From: Deltaproteobacteria bacterium
GTDB taxonomy: Bacteria > Desulfobacterota > Syntrophia > Syntrophales > UBA8958
Assembly: GCA_029553375.1 (NCBI GenBank)
Contig: JAKPCH010000018.1
Span: forward strand, 60,616-124,615
Length of the DNA stretch: 64,000 nt
Reading direction: 5' to 3'
Shown: in pieces, positions 34,070 to 42,870 of the stretch
Position numbering within the stretch: position 1 is the stretch's first letter
Layout of the letters: the number at the start of each line of letters is the position of its first letter
Translations under genes and position numbers: made by a program
Notes under the pieces: model-generated
What the model was told of the DNA's origin: nothing
Seen by the model: the letters and a program-made list of their open reading frames with translations, nothing else
Databases searched by the model: none

Positions 34070-34366
34070 ACCCTTCGGCACGAAGGGGGCGAATACGTAC
34101 TCCTTGTCCTTGACGAGAAAAGAGACCCGCTCGGGGGAGTTGTCCTTGAGGATGCCCTCGATGATCCGCTTGCAGCCGAAGTCATAGAAGGTGACCTGGT
34201 GGGTCGGCCGCTTCTCCCCGGGAAGGTCGGAGTAGGACCGCTCCCGCTCCTCCGGGGACAATTGTCGGATGGTGAGCTTCTGGCACCTCTCCCTGTCCTC
34301 GCCGCCGCCGCTTCTGATGGCGACGACGTAGTTTCCGTGAAATTTTATCGGCATCAGGATATCCAT
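34064..34366 (-). CDS. Hypothetical protein, 100 aa, 3' end of the transporter cluster
   Basis: ATG at 34366: MDILMPIKFHGNYVVAIRSGGGEDRERCQKLTIRQLSPEERERSYSDLPGEKRPTHQVTFYDFGCKRIIEGIL. Confidence 0.6.
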   Translation of the reverse strand: MDILMPIKFHGNYVVAIRSGGGEDRERCQKLTIRQLSPEERERSYSDLPGEKRPTHQVTFYDFGCKRIIEGILKDNSPERVSFLVKDKEYVFAPFVPKGS

Positions 34367-34440
34367 GACACACCTCCGCCCTGTCCCATAACACATTGTC
34401 TTTGGCCTGCCAAGGCTGCCCCTCACCCCGTGCGGAGGGG

Positions 34441-35391
34441 TCAGGCCTTCCTCTGCGCCGTCGCCCACCGGCGGAAGTAGGCGATGATGCCGTCGGGCAT
34501 GAAGATGGTGACGATGATGAAAAGGGCCCCGTAGATGATACGGGCGATCTCCGCCTGGGCGAAGGTGGAGAGACCTTCGTTGACCACCGTCAGGATCACG
34601 GCCCCGACGATCGGCCCCAGCCACGTACCCCCCCCGCCGAACATGGCCATGAGGACGATGAGGATGGAGATGTTGATACTGAAGACGGCGTCGGGGTGGA
34701 TGTAAGACAGGTAATAGGCGAAAAGACCGCCCGCGACGCCGGGGAAGAAGGCGGAGACGACGAAGGCCTGGATCTTGAGTTTCGCCGTGGGGATGGCCAT
34801 GGTCTCGGCCACCTCCTCGTCCGTCCTGACGGCCGTCAGGCCCCTTCCGAAACGGGATCTCCCCAGGAGGTAGACGGTGGCGAGGGTGACGACCATCAAG
34901 AGTAACATGACCTCGTACATGATGGCCCGGGATGTCTCCTCGGGGAGATCCATGAAGGTCATCCAGAGGCCTTCGGCGCCGCCCAGTTCCTCGATGTTCT
35001 TCACCGCCAGATCCACCACGAAGGCGAAGCAGATGGTCACGACGGAAAAGTAGGGACCCCGGATCCTCAGGCAGGGATAGCCGACGATGAGGGCCACCAG
35101 GGCCGCCAAGAGACCGGCGGGAATAGAGGAGAGGATGGTCAAGAGGGGGGAGAGGGAAAACGCGGTGGCCATCTTGGCCGTTGCGAAGGCCCCGATGCCG
35201 AAGAAGGCGGCGTGACCGAAGGACAGGTAGCCGGCGTAACCGCCGATGACGTTCCACGAAGAGGACAGGACGACGTACATGAAGAGGGTAAAGAGGAAGG
35301 AGAGGTAATAGACCTCCGGTCGGAGGAGGGGAAAGAGGGCCAGGACGGCGACGGTCAGAACAGCCATGATCAGGGGGACTTTCTTCATCAT
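34441..35391 (-). CDS. Branched-chain amino-acid-type ABC transporter permease (LivM)
   Basis: SWNVIGGYAGYLSFGHAAFFGIGAF, IRGPYFSVVTICFA, FGGGGTWLGPIVGA. Confidence 0.93.
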   Translation of the reverse strand: MMKKVPLIMAVLTVAVLALFPLLRPEVYYLSFLFTLFMYVVLSSSWNVIGGYAGYLSFGHAAFFGIGAFATAKMATAFSLSPLLTILSSIPAGLLAALVALIVGYPCLRIRGPYFSVVTICFAFVVDLAVKNIEELGGAEGLWMTFMDLPEETSRAIMYEVMLLLMVVTLATVYLLGRSRFGRGLTAVRTDEEVAETMAIPTAKLKIQAFVVSAFFPGVAGGLFAYYLSYIHPDAVFSINISILIVLMAMFGGGGTWLGPIVGAVILTVVNEGLSTFAQAEIARIIYGALFIIVTIFMPDGIIAYFRRWATAQRKA

Positions 35392-36263
35392 CCCACCTCG
35401 CCGAAGAGACCGTGGGGCCGGAAGATGAGAAAGACCATCAACAGGCCGAAGGTGATCAAATTGACCCACTGATAGGGTAGGAAGGCCATGGAGAGACCGG
35501 TGATCACGCCGATGATCAATCCCGCCAGGGCCGTACCGATGACGTTTCCCACCCCCCCCACGATCACCACCAAAAAGAGGTAGATAAGCCACAGGTTGTG
35601 GGAGTGGGGCTCAAAGGAATACAACAGGGCCAGGGAGATACCTCCCGCCCCCGCCGTGGAAACGGCGAGGGCGAAGGTGATCATACTGATGCGGAAGAGA
35701 TTGACCCCGTAGAGCCGTGCCGCCTCCTGGTTTTGCCAGGCCGCGCGTACGGCCATCCCCGTGGTGGTCTTCTTCAGGAAGACGTACAGGGAGGAGATGC
35801 CAACGAGGGAGAGGGCGAAGCCGATGAGGTGGGGGTACTGGAGGTAAAAGGGGCCGATGATCCAGGACTCGCTGGCGTAGCTGGGCGTGAGGAGGCGGGG
35901 GTCGGCCTTCCAGACCAGGACGAGGAGGTTCTCCAGGATGATGGCCAGACCGAAGGTGAGGATCATGGATGCCACCACCATCTCCCTGGCCTTCGTCAGG
36001 GGTCTGATGAGGACCTGGTAGACCGCGCAGGCGACGATGAAGAGAAGGGGCGTGGAAACCATGGCGGAGACCACGGGATCCACGCCGTAGAGGGTAAGGA
36101 GGGTGTAGGCGAAATAGGCCCCCAGCAGTCCGAAAACGGCATGGGAGATGTGGATCACGTGCATGACCCCCCAGGTGAGGGAGAACCCCACACCCAAGAG
36201 GGCGTAGACCATGCCCATCATGACCCCGCTGATGAGGGACTGGATGACTAAGACGGGATCCAC
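35388..36263 (-). CDS. Branched-chain amino-acid-type ABC transporter permease (LivH)
   Basis: SGVMMGMVYALLGVGFSLTWGVMHVIHISHAVFGLLGAYFAY, FLVVIVGGVGNVIGTALAG. Confidence 0.93.
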   Translation of the reverse strand: MDPVLVIQSLISGVMMGMVYALLGVGFSLTWGVMHVIHISHAVFGLLGAYFAYTLLTLYGVDPVVSAMVSTPLLFIVACAVYQVLIRPLTKAREMVVASMILTFGLAIILENLLVLVWKADPRLLTPSYASESWIIGPFYLQYPHLIGFALSLVGISSLYVFLKKTTTGMAVRAAWQNQEAARLYGVNLFRISMITFALAVSTAGAGGISLALLYSFEPHSHNLWLIYLFLVVIVGGVGNVIGTALAGLIIGVITGLSMAFLPYQWVNLITFGLLMVFLIFRPHGLFGEVG

Positions 36264-36267
36264 GTCG

Positions 36268-37470
36268 TTACTTCCAGGCCGGTTTGGGGTACACGGGCTC
36301 CCTGGTGCGGATGTTCTTCGGCCAGATCAGCTCCACCTTGCCGTCGATGATCTGGGTGCAGAAGTTGATGGGCGGCGGCAGGCCGTTCTTGTCGAAGGTC
36401 ATGGGGCCGGCGATGGTATGGACCTTGTGGGTCTTGAGCCAGTCCCTGATCTTCGTCTGGTTCAGGCTGTTGGCACCCCGCACGCCCTGCTCCAGGGTCT
36501 GCATCCAGGCGTAGCCGAAACCGAAGTAGAGGGGATAACCGTCGAGACCGTACTTTTTCTTCACGTAGGCGTTGAGCTTGTCGTTGCCGGGGTAGTTGAG
36601 CTTGTTGTAGAGGGAGGTCCCGGAGAACACATAGTCGCCGTCCCGTCCCAGCTCCTTTACCCAGGCGGGGATCACGGAACCGATGCCCTGGACTATGGCC
36701 TTGGGATTGTAGTTCAGGGCCTTGGCCGCCTTGATGGTCGTCACGCCGTCGGGGAAGAAACCGTTGGAGAACAAAAGATCGCAGTTCAACTGTTTGGCCT
36801 TGACGATGAGGGGGGTGGCGTCGGCCAGGGGGGCGTTGTATTTCTCATTTATGACCACCTGGATTCCGAGCTTTTTCGTCCAGCGGTTTATCGAGTCCAT
36901 GAGGGACAGACCCACGGGGTTGTTGATCGTGTACACGGCCGCCCGTTTCGGTCTCTGATTGGCCGGCAGGGTGGCGAGCCACTGGAAGAAACCCTCGTAC
37001 CACCATTCCCCCATCAGGGGCGGGGCGCCGAAGGAATAGGTATATCCCTGCTGGAAGCTCTTCATATGGCCCCCCATGGAGACGTATACGTACTTGTGCT
37101 TCTCCGCCACGGCCATGACGGCCCGGGCCGCCGTGCCCGGATAGCCGCCGAAGAGGAGGTCCACCTTGTCCACGGTGATGGCCTTCTCGGCAAAGGTCAC
37201 CGCCTTGCTCACCTCCGATTGGTCATCGTAGATCTTGAACTCCACGGGGCGCCCGAGGAGTCCGCCCTTGGCGTTCACCTCTTCGGCCCAGTACCGCATG
37301 CCCCTCTCGATCCATTGCCCCGTTTCGGCGTACTGGCCCGTCAAGGGCAGGGAGCCGCCGATGACGATGGGTTTGGCGGCACCGAGGACCGAGGCGGGCA
37401 AACCGGCCGTGAGGCAGACGCCGATCAGGAAGAAAAGCAAAAAGGCGTGTTTGGATTTTTTCTTTCCCAT
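36268..37470 (-). CDS. ABC transporter substrate-binding protein (LivJ/K-type, peripla_BP_6)
   Basis: Signal peptide, then PIVIGGSLPLTGQYAETGQWIERGMRYWAEEVNAKGGLLGRPVEFKIYDDQSE. Confidence 0.93.
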   Translation of the reverse strand: MGKKKSKHAFLLFFLIGVCLTAGLPASVLGAAKPIVIGGSLPLTGQYAETGQWIERGMRYWAEEVNAKGGLLGRPVEFKIYDDQSEVSKAVTFAEKAITVDKVDLLFGGYPGTAARAVMAVAEKHKYVYVSMGGHMKSFQQGYTYSFGAPPLMGEWWYEGFFQWLATLPANQRPKRAAVYTINNPVGLSLMDSINRWTKKLGIQVVINEKYNAPLADATPLIVKAKQLNCDLLFSNGFFPDGVTTIKAAKALNYNPKAIVQGIGSVIPAWVKELGRDGDYVFSGTSLYNKLNYPGNDKLNAYVKKKYGLDGYPLYFGFGYAWMQTLEQGVRGANSLNQTKIRDWLKTHKVHTIAGPMTFDKNGLPPPINFCTQIIDGKVELIWPKNIRTREPVYPKPAWK

Positions 37471-37494
37471 GGTGAAACCTCCTTTCTTTTGGCT

Positions 37495-38199
37495 TCAGAG
37501 TCCCAGGTAGGACTTCTTGATCTCCGGGTCTTCCCTCAGGGCCGCCGAGGGGCCGTGGAGGGCGATGCCGCCGTTTTCCATCACATAGGCGTAAGAGGTG
37601 ATGGACAGGGTCTCCTGTACCTCCTGGGAGACGATGATCGTCGTCATCCCCTCCCGGTTGAGGTTGCTGACGATGGCGAAGACCTCCGCCGAGGCCCTCG
37701 GCGAGAGGCCGAGAGACGGTTCGTCGAGCATCAGGAGGCGCGGCCTGGCCATGAGGGCCCTGCCGATGGCTACCATCTGCTGCTCTCCCCCCGACAGGCT
37801 ACCGGCCCGCTGGCGTCGCCGCTGGGCGAGATGAGGCATGTGGGAGTAAACCCAGTCGAGGGACTGTCTTCTCACCTTACGCGCCGCGGGCAGATAGGCC
37901 CCCATCAGTAAGTTCTCCTCGACCGTCATGGCCGGGAAGAGCTTCCTGCCCTCCGGGACCTGAATGATCCCCAGGGAGCAGATGATATCCGGCCCGAGCC
38001 CGCGGAGGGACTGCCCCTGCCACCGTATTTCCCCCTTTTCGGGTTGGACGAGGCCCGAGATGGTATTGAGGAGGGTGCTTTTACCGGCCCCGTTGCCCCC
38101 CAGGAGGGCCACCATGTCATCGGCCCGGATCGCCATCGACACGTCCCGCAGGGCCGTCATCTTGCCGTAGGCGACCGTCAGCCCGTCAATTTCCAGCAT
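37495..38199 (-). CDS. ABC transporter ATP-binding protein (LivF)
   Basis: ALLGGNGAGKSTLLNTISGL, LSGGEQQMVAIGRALMARPRLLMLDEPSLGLSP. Confidence 0.94.
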   Translation of the reverse strand: MLEIDGLTVAYGKMTALRDVSMAIRADDMVALLGGNGAGKSTLLNTISGLVQPEKGEIRWQGQSLRGLGPDIICSLGIIQVPEGRKLFPAMTVEENLLMGAYLPAARKVRRQSLDWVYSHMPHLAQRRRQRAGSLSGGEQQMVAIGRALMARPRLLMLDEPSLGLSPRASAEVFAIVSNLNREGMTTIIVSQEVQETLSITSYAYVMENGGIALHGPSAALREDPEIKKSYLGL

Positions 38200-38935
38200 A
38201 GGCGGCTCCTAAGTAGGCGGAGATGACCTCGGGATGACTCGCCACCTCCCGGGGGCTCCCCTCGGCGATCTTCGTGCCGAAGTTGAGGACGATGATCCGG
38301 CTGCAGGTCCCCATGACGGCCTTCATCACGTGTTCGATCATGAAGATGGTCGCCCCGAAGGCTTCCTTGATCCTGAAGGTGAGGTCAATGGCCTGCGAGA
38401 TCTCCGCGGGATTCAGACCGGCGAAGACCTCGTCGAGGAGGATGATCTCGGGATGGAGGGCAAGGGCCCGGGCGATCTCCAGTCTCTTGCGCTCCCCCAA
38501 ACCCAACTCGGAGGGGAGCCGATCGGCCTTCTCCGACAGACCGGTGAAGGACAGGATGTAATGGGCCCTCTCCTCCGCCTCCCGGAAGCCGGCGATTCCC
38601 TCCCGGCCGTAGAGGACGGCGGTGGCCACGTTCTGGGCCACCGTCATGGTCGCCAGGGGACGAACGATCTGAAAGGTCCGTCCGATCCCTAAGCGGGCCC
38701 TCTTGTGGGGGGCGAGGTTGGTGATGTCGCGGCCGTGGAAGGACAATCGACCCTCCTCCGGCCGCAGGAGGCCGGAGATGACGTTGAACAGGGTGGTCTT
38801 GCCCGAACCGTTGGGGCCGATGAGCCCCAAGATCTCACCCCGCTCGACATGGAAATCGACACCGGAGAGGGCCGTCAACCCCCCGAAGCGTTTGGTGATC
38901 CCCTTTCCTTGAAGCAAGGGCCTTGAGGCGTCCAT
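38186..38935 (-). CDS. ABC transporter ATP-binding protein (LivG)
   Basis: GLIGPNGSGKTTLFNVISGLLRPEEG, LGLGERKRLEIARALALHPEIILLDEVFAGLNP, IFMIEHVMKAVM. Confidence 0.94.
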   Translation of the reverse strand: MDASRPLLQGKGITKRFGGLTALSGVDFHVERGEILGLIGPNGSGKTTLFNVISGLLRPEEGRLSFHGRDITNLAPHKRARLGIGRTFQIVRPLATMTVAQNVATAVLYGREGIAGFREAEERAHYILSFTGLSEKADRLPSELGLGERKRLEIARALALHPEIILLDEVFAGLNPAEISQAIDLTFRIKEAFGATIFMIEHVMKAVMGTCSRIIVLNFGTKIAEGSPREVASHPEVISAYLGAAYAGN

Positions 38936-38937
38936 GA

Positions 38938-39717
38938 TCATTCTTCGATGATGGCCACGGGACGGCACCAACCGGCCGATGCCCCTTTGATCTTCACGGG
39001 GAAACAGCAGACGGTGAATCCGTGGGGGCGTCCGATCTTGTCGAGATTGGCCATCTTCTCCATGTGACAGTACGACCTCTCGATACCTGCAAAATGGGCC
39101 TCCCAAACCACGCGGGGGTCCCCGGTGTCCCTGAATTCCCTCGCCAAAAATGGCAGCGGCCGGTCCCAGCTCCAGGCGTCGATACCCACGACCTTCACCC
39201 CCCGGCTCGTCAGGTAGAGGGTGCTTTCCCTGGTCATGCCGGGTCCCTTGACGAGATACTCCGCCTTACCCCACGCCGCGTCGGCCCCCGTCTGGACGAG
39301 GACGATGTCGAAGGGTTTCAGGACATAGCCGATCCTTTGCAGCTCCTTTTCCACGTCCGCGGCGGTGATGGGTTCGCCGTCGCCCTTGTGGCGGAAGTCC
39401 AAGAGCACCCCGTCCCCCATGCACCATTCCAGGGGGATCTCGTCGATGGTCATGGCCTTCGCCCCGCCGTCCGCCGTGGGATGGTAATGGTAGGGGGCGT
39501 CGAGATGGGTGCCGCTGTGGGTGGTCAGGGTCAAGAACTCGATCGCCCAACCCAGACCGCCCGGTAGTTGGTCCTTCCTGATCCCCGGGAAGAAGTCCAG
39601 CATCTGCTCCGCCCCTTGGCGGTGATCCACGTAATCCACCTTCGGGATCATCATGGGGGGGTCGCAGGGAAGGGACGCCTCGATGGCGATGCTCAGATCG
39701 ACAAAACGTCTGCCCAT
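38938..39717 (-). CDS. Cyclase family protein (kynurenine-formamidase-like metal hydrolase)
   Basis: FVDLSIAIEASLPCDPP, LTLTTHSGTHLDAPYHYHPTADGG (HxGTHxDxPxH signature). Confidence 0.9.
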   Translation of the reverse strand: MGRRFVDLSIAIEASLPCDPPMMIPKVDYVDHRQGAEQMLDFFPGIRKDQLPGGLGWAIEFLTLTTHSGTHLDAPYHYHPTADGGAKAMTIDEIPLEWCMGDGVLLDFRHKGDGEPITAADVEKELQRIGYVLKPFDIVLVQTGADAAWGKAEYLVKGPGMTRESTLYLTSRGVKVVGIDAWSWDRPLPFLAREFRDTGDPRVVWEAHFAGIERSYCHMEKMANLDKIGRPHGFTVCCFPVKIKGASAGWCRPVAIIEE

Positions 39718-39737
39718 GGCAAAACCTCCTTTCCCTT

Positions 39738-40553
39738 CTAATCGTCCGTCTCCAAGTTGATGAGACCTTCCAGCTCTTCCCCGAACTCCGCCTTGACGAT
39801 GCCCTCGAAACGGTGAATAAGTTTATTGGAATAGATGTCGTGGCGGATGTAGTTCGTCATGAGCCTAACCACACCCGGATTGTTCGTCCACAGGCCGTTC
39901 CACTCGCCGCCCTTGGGTCGGCCCATGAACAACCCCGTCCTCTGGTCCACCACCATGGTCAGTTCGCCGCTGTGGCGTTCGTGGATGGTCTTGGACTGGA
40001 GATGGGGAAAGACTTTCCCGACGGTGATCATTTGCGGTCCGTACTGGAGGGAGATGACGGAAACGCCCCGGCGATCGGCGGCGGCCAGGTGATCCTCGAG
40101 GGCCCAGCCCTCCTCGGGCCACATGCTGATCAGCACCGTCTCGGCGGCATCGTCCAGGAGATCCCTCGCCTTGGCAAGGAGGGCCTCGTAATCCGTCAAC
40201 TGCCACAGGGCCGTGTCGGGGGGGCTCAGGGCCACCTTTCTTAGGTTTACCTCCAGGATGGCCGCGGCACTTTCGAATTCCCTTTTTTTCAGCTTCAGGA
40301 ATTCCAGATAGGGCAGGGGGGTATACAACTGGGGGTCCGTGTTGAGGGTTGACACCAGGCCTTTGACGGTCATCCTGTTGAGGGTCTCGTAGATCTTGGG
40401 GCCGGGGACGCCTGATCGGCGACTGATGTCGTTGCCATGGGAAGGACTCTTCTGCAGAAGGGCCAGGTAGGCCCTCGCCTCGTAGAGGGTCAATCCCATT
40501 CCCCTGAGGGTCTCGATGGTGGTCTGGATCAGATCACCCTGTCCCTGCGCCAC
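39738..40553 (-). CDS. TrmB-family transcriptional regulator
   Basis: MGLTLYEARAYLALLQKSPSHGNDISRRSGVPGPKIYETLNRMTVKGLVSTL; C-terminal TrmB-like effector domain. Confidence 0.88.
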   Translation of the reverse strand: MAQGQGDLIQTTIETLRGMGLTLYEARAYLALLQKSPSHGNDISRRSGVPGPKIYETLNRMTVKGLVSTLNTDPQLYTPLPYLEFLKLKKREFESAAAILEVNLRKVALSPPDTALWQLTDYEALLAKARDLLDDAAETVLISMWPEEGWALEDHLAAADRRGVSVISLQYGPQMITVGKVFPHLQSKTIHERHSGELTMVVDQRTGLFMGRPKGGEWNGLWTNNPGVVRLMTNYIRHDIYSNKLIHRFEGIVKAEFGEELEGLINLETDD

Positions 40554-40638
40554 AACCCCACCCCGCAGCTTGGTTTAGGGGTATCACCCCCCGGGGAAGG
40601 CTTTATCTCACGCCCCGACCCAGGAGGGACGTTTTGTA

Positions 40639-40652
40639 ACTACACAAGTAGT
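40639..40652. promoter_or_regulatory. Palindromic operator candidate
   Basis: ACTAC-acaa-GTAGT, perfect 5-bp arms overlapping the -10 of the adjacent promoter, upstream of the TrmB-like gene. Confidence 0.6.
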
Positions 40653-40678
40653 ATAAGAAGCCCTTTCCCATGAGTCAA
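40650..40678 (-). promoter_or_regulatory. Strong sigma70-type promoter driving the TrmB-cyclase-transporter operon
   Basis: On the minus strand: TTGACT (40678-40673), N17, TATACT (40655-40650). Confidence 0.7.
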
Positions 40679-40717
40679 GCCCTTTTTATCCGGTCACCAG
40701 GAGAGGGAGGCGACTGT

Positions 40718-41023
40718 TCAACCCTTCCGGAGGACCATGCGGATAGCGAGAGAGGGGAAGAGAAAGAACATCAAGGCGCTCACCTTGGCGTAGGCCAGGG
40801 AGCCGTAAACCGTGAGGGCGATGTCGTTTCCGGAGAGTCCGAACACCGAGCCGTGGATGTTGTTGATCGAGTCTTGGATCGCCAGGTAGGCCGCGGCGGA
40901 GATCACGATCAACGCCAGGGAGAACCAGAAACACCACAGAAGCACCTCTGCCGCTTTTCCAAAGAATTCCTTAACCTCCATATCCCCCACCTCCCTGTTC
41001 ATCTGTCCCGGTCGATCACTCAT
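40718..41023 (-). CDS. Small membrane protein
   Basis: MSDRPGQMNREVGDMEVKEFFGKAAEVLLWCFWFSLALIVISAAAYLAIQDSI...AYAKVSALMFFLFPSLAIRMVLRKG; two hydrophobic segments. Confidence 0.6.
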   Translation of the reverse strand: MSDRPGQMNREVGDMEVKEFFGKAAEVLLWCFWFSLALIVISAAAYLAIQDSINNIHGSVFGLSGNDIALTVYGSLAYAKVSALMFFLFPSLAIRMVLRKG

Positions 41024-41103
41024 AACACAACCCCCGTGGGACGCCAATATATACCTCGTTTGCCCCTTGACAGGTAAGGGCCTATTGCCTACCCTGGCCC
41101 CAA

Positions 41104-41577
41104 ATGGGAGGTGAGGCCTTGAGATTGAAAACCGGCGACGAGGCCCCGGAGTTTTCCTTGGCGGCCCATGACGGCTCCAGTGTGACCTTGACGGATTACC
41201 GGGGGAGAAAGGTCCTTTTGTATTTTTACCCCCGCGCCGGGACCTCCGGGTGCACCCGCCAGGCCGAGGCGGTACGGGAGGCACGGGCGGAACTGGCAAG
41301 GAAGGGTATCGAACCCCTGGGGATCAGTCCGGACAAGCCACAGACCTTGAGGGGTTTCCACGAGCGTCTCGGCCTGAACTTTACCCTCCTGTCCGATTCT
41401 GATCGGTCCGTGGCGGCGGCCTATGGGGTCTTGGGTGAGAAGAGCCTTTACGGCAAGAAGGTCGTGGGCGTCATCAGGTCCGTCATGGTCATAGATGAAA
41501 GAGGCAGGGTCCTGGGGGCCCGTTACGGGATCAAACCGGAGGAAACCGTCCCCCTGGCCCTATCCTTCCTACCGTAG
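41104..41577 (+). CDS. bcp: Bcp-type peroxiredoxin
   Basis: KTGDEAPEFSLAAHDGSSVTLTDYRGRKVLLYFYPRAGTSGCTRQAEAVRE; peroxidatic Cys in TSGCT. Confidence 0.9.
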   Translation: MGGEALRLKTGDEAPEFSLAAHDGSSVTLTDYRGRKVLLYFYPRAGTSGCTRQAEAVREARAELARKGIEPLGISPDKPQTLRGFHERLGLNFTLLSDSDRSVAAAYGVLGEKSLYGKKVVGVIRSVMVIDERGRVLGARYGIKPEETVPLALSFLP

Positions 41578-41605
41578 GAGAGCTTCTGAGGCGAGTTTCC
41601 CGAGG

Positions 41606-41737
41606 TCATTTCGTTTTCTGCGGTGCCTTGAGTCCTTCGGCCCTCATGGCCCGGGCCCTCTCCTTCAGACGCTTCTTGCGGCGTCTCCTTCTCCGATCCA
41701 GTTCCTTGCGCCTTTCGATCTTCTTGTGCTTGGACAT
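41606..41737 (-). CDS. 43-aa highly basic small protein
   Basis: ATG at 41737: MSKHKKIERRKELDRRRRRRKKRLKERARAMRAEGLKAPQKTK, preceded by aggagg-like sequence (reverse of cctccc). Not in the supplied ORF list (too short). Confidence 0.55.
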   Translation of the reverse strand: MSKHKKIERRKELDRRRRRRKKRLKERARAMRAEGLKAPQKTK

Positions 41738-41790
41738 CAAAAAACCTCCCCATGGGAAAACGGTCGCTTTGGGACGCCCTATCTACCCCT

Positions 41791-42738
41791 TCAGGCCTCG
41801 ATAGTCAAGCCGTCATAAGCCAGGTCGATGACGAGGGGACAATGGGGGGCGAAGATCTTGAGATACTCCCGGGCGTCGGCGAGGATCTTGTCGAGCTCCT
41901 CGTCGTCGAAGGTATGTTCCGAGTGGAAGAGGCACAGGCGCTTGATCCCGGAATGCACCGCCATCTCCACTCCCGTGATGTTGTTCGAGTGTCCCCAGTT
42001 TTCCTTGGGTCCCACGGCGTCCACGTAGGTGTATTGGGCGTCGAAGACGAGCAGATCGGCCTTGCTTACGAATTCGAGATAGGCCGCCGAAAAGGCCCTG
42101 TCTTCGTCTTTATGTTCCGCGTCGGTGGAATAGACGACCTTTTTCCCCCCATGGACGAAGGAATAGCCGTACGAGTCGCCCGGGTGGACCTGTTTCAGGG
42201 TCGTCACGGTCAGGGGTCCGATCTCGTATGTCCGCCCCGCCTCGAGGGTGATGAAGGAGATCTCCGCCGCCATCGCCTTCAGGGGGACGGGGAAGAAGGG
42301 GGTACGCTGCTGGGTTTCGAAGATCGCGCCCAGGTCGGGGTGGAGGCCGTAGATCAGAATCTTGTTGCCTTTGCCATAGGCGGGGGTGAAGAAGGGGAAA
42401 CCCTGGATGTGGTCCCAATGGGGATGGGAGAGGAAGATGTGGAAGGTCGCCGGTCCTTTGGATGCCGCCCGGTGGCCGAAATCGCGCAGCCCCGTCCCGG
42501 CGTCGCACAGGAAGTAATCTTGCCCCACCCCTCGGATCTCCACGCAGGACGTGTTGCCGCCGTATGTGCCCCGGGCGGCGAAGGGGAGGGCGCCGTCGAG
42601 GAAACGCTCTATGTCCGTCTCCGATCGGAGTTCCCGATCTCGGGCGGCCCGGACGGCAGCGGCGATCTTCTTGCGGACCTTCTCCGCCGTTAAGGGAGCG
42701 GGCAGGGACCCCCGGGATCCCCAAAAATGTAGCTCCAT
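41791..42738 (-). CDS. MBL-fold metallohydrolase
   Basis: MELHFWGSRGSLPAP, YGGNTSCVEIRG, LCDAGTGLRDFGH, FLSHPHWDHIQGFPFFTPAY. Confidence 0.9.
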   Translation of the reverse strand: MELHFWGSRGSLPAPLTAEKVRKKIAAAVRAARDRELRSETDIERFLDGALPFAARGTYGGNTSCVEIRGVGQDYFLCDAGTGLRDFGHRAASKGPATFHIFLSHPHWDHIQGFPFFTPAYGKGNKILIYGLHPDLGAIFETQQRTPFFPVPLKAMAAEISFITLEAGRTYEIGPLTVTTLKQVHPGDSYGYSFVHGGKKVVYSTDAEHKDEDRAFSAAYLEFVSKADLLVFDAQYTYVDAVGPKENWGHSNNITGVEMAVHSGIKRLCLFHSEHTFDDEELDKILADAREYLKIFAPHCPLVIDLAYDGLTIEA

Positions 42739-42870
42739 TTTACACTTCCTTCCGGGGAAACGGTAGCTTTTGTAAGCCCTGAAGTCAATTGCTTTGTTTT
42801 TTTCCTCGAGGGTCTTTACAGGGGGACAAGAGTAGTTTAAAGAGAGGCCTTCGGTGGTGGGTGACTTTAG

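Noticed and set aside
36211-37911. 566-aa plus-strand ORF opposite the Liv binding protein
   Set aside because: Antisense artefact with no motif support.
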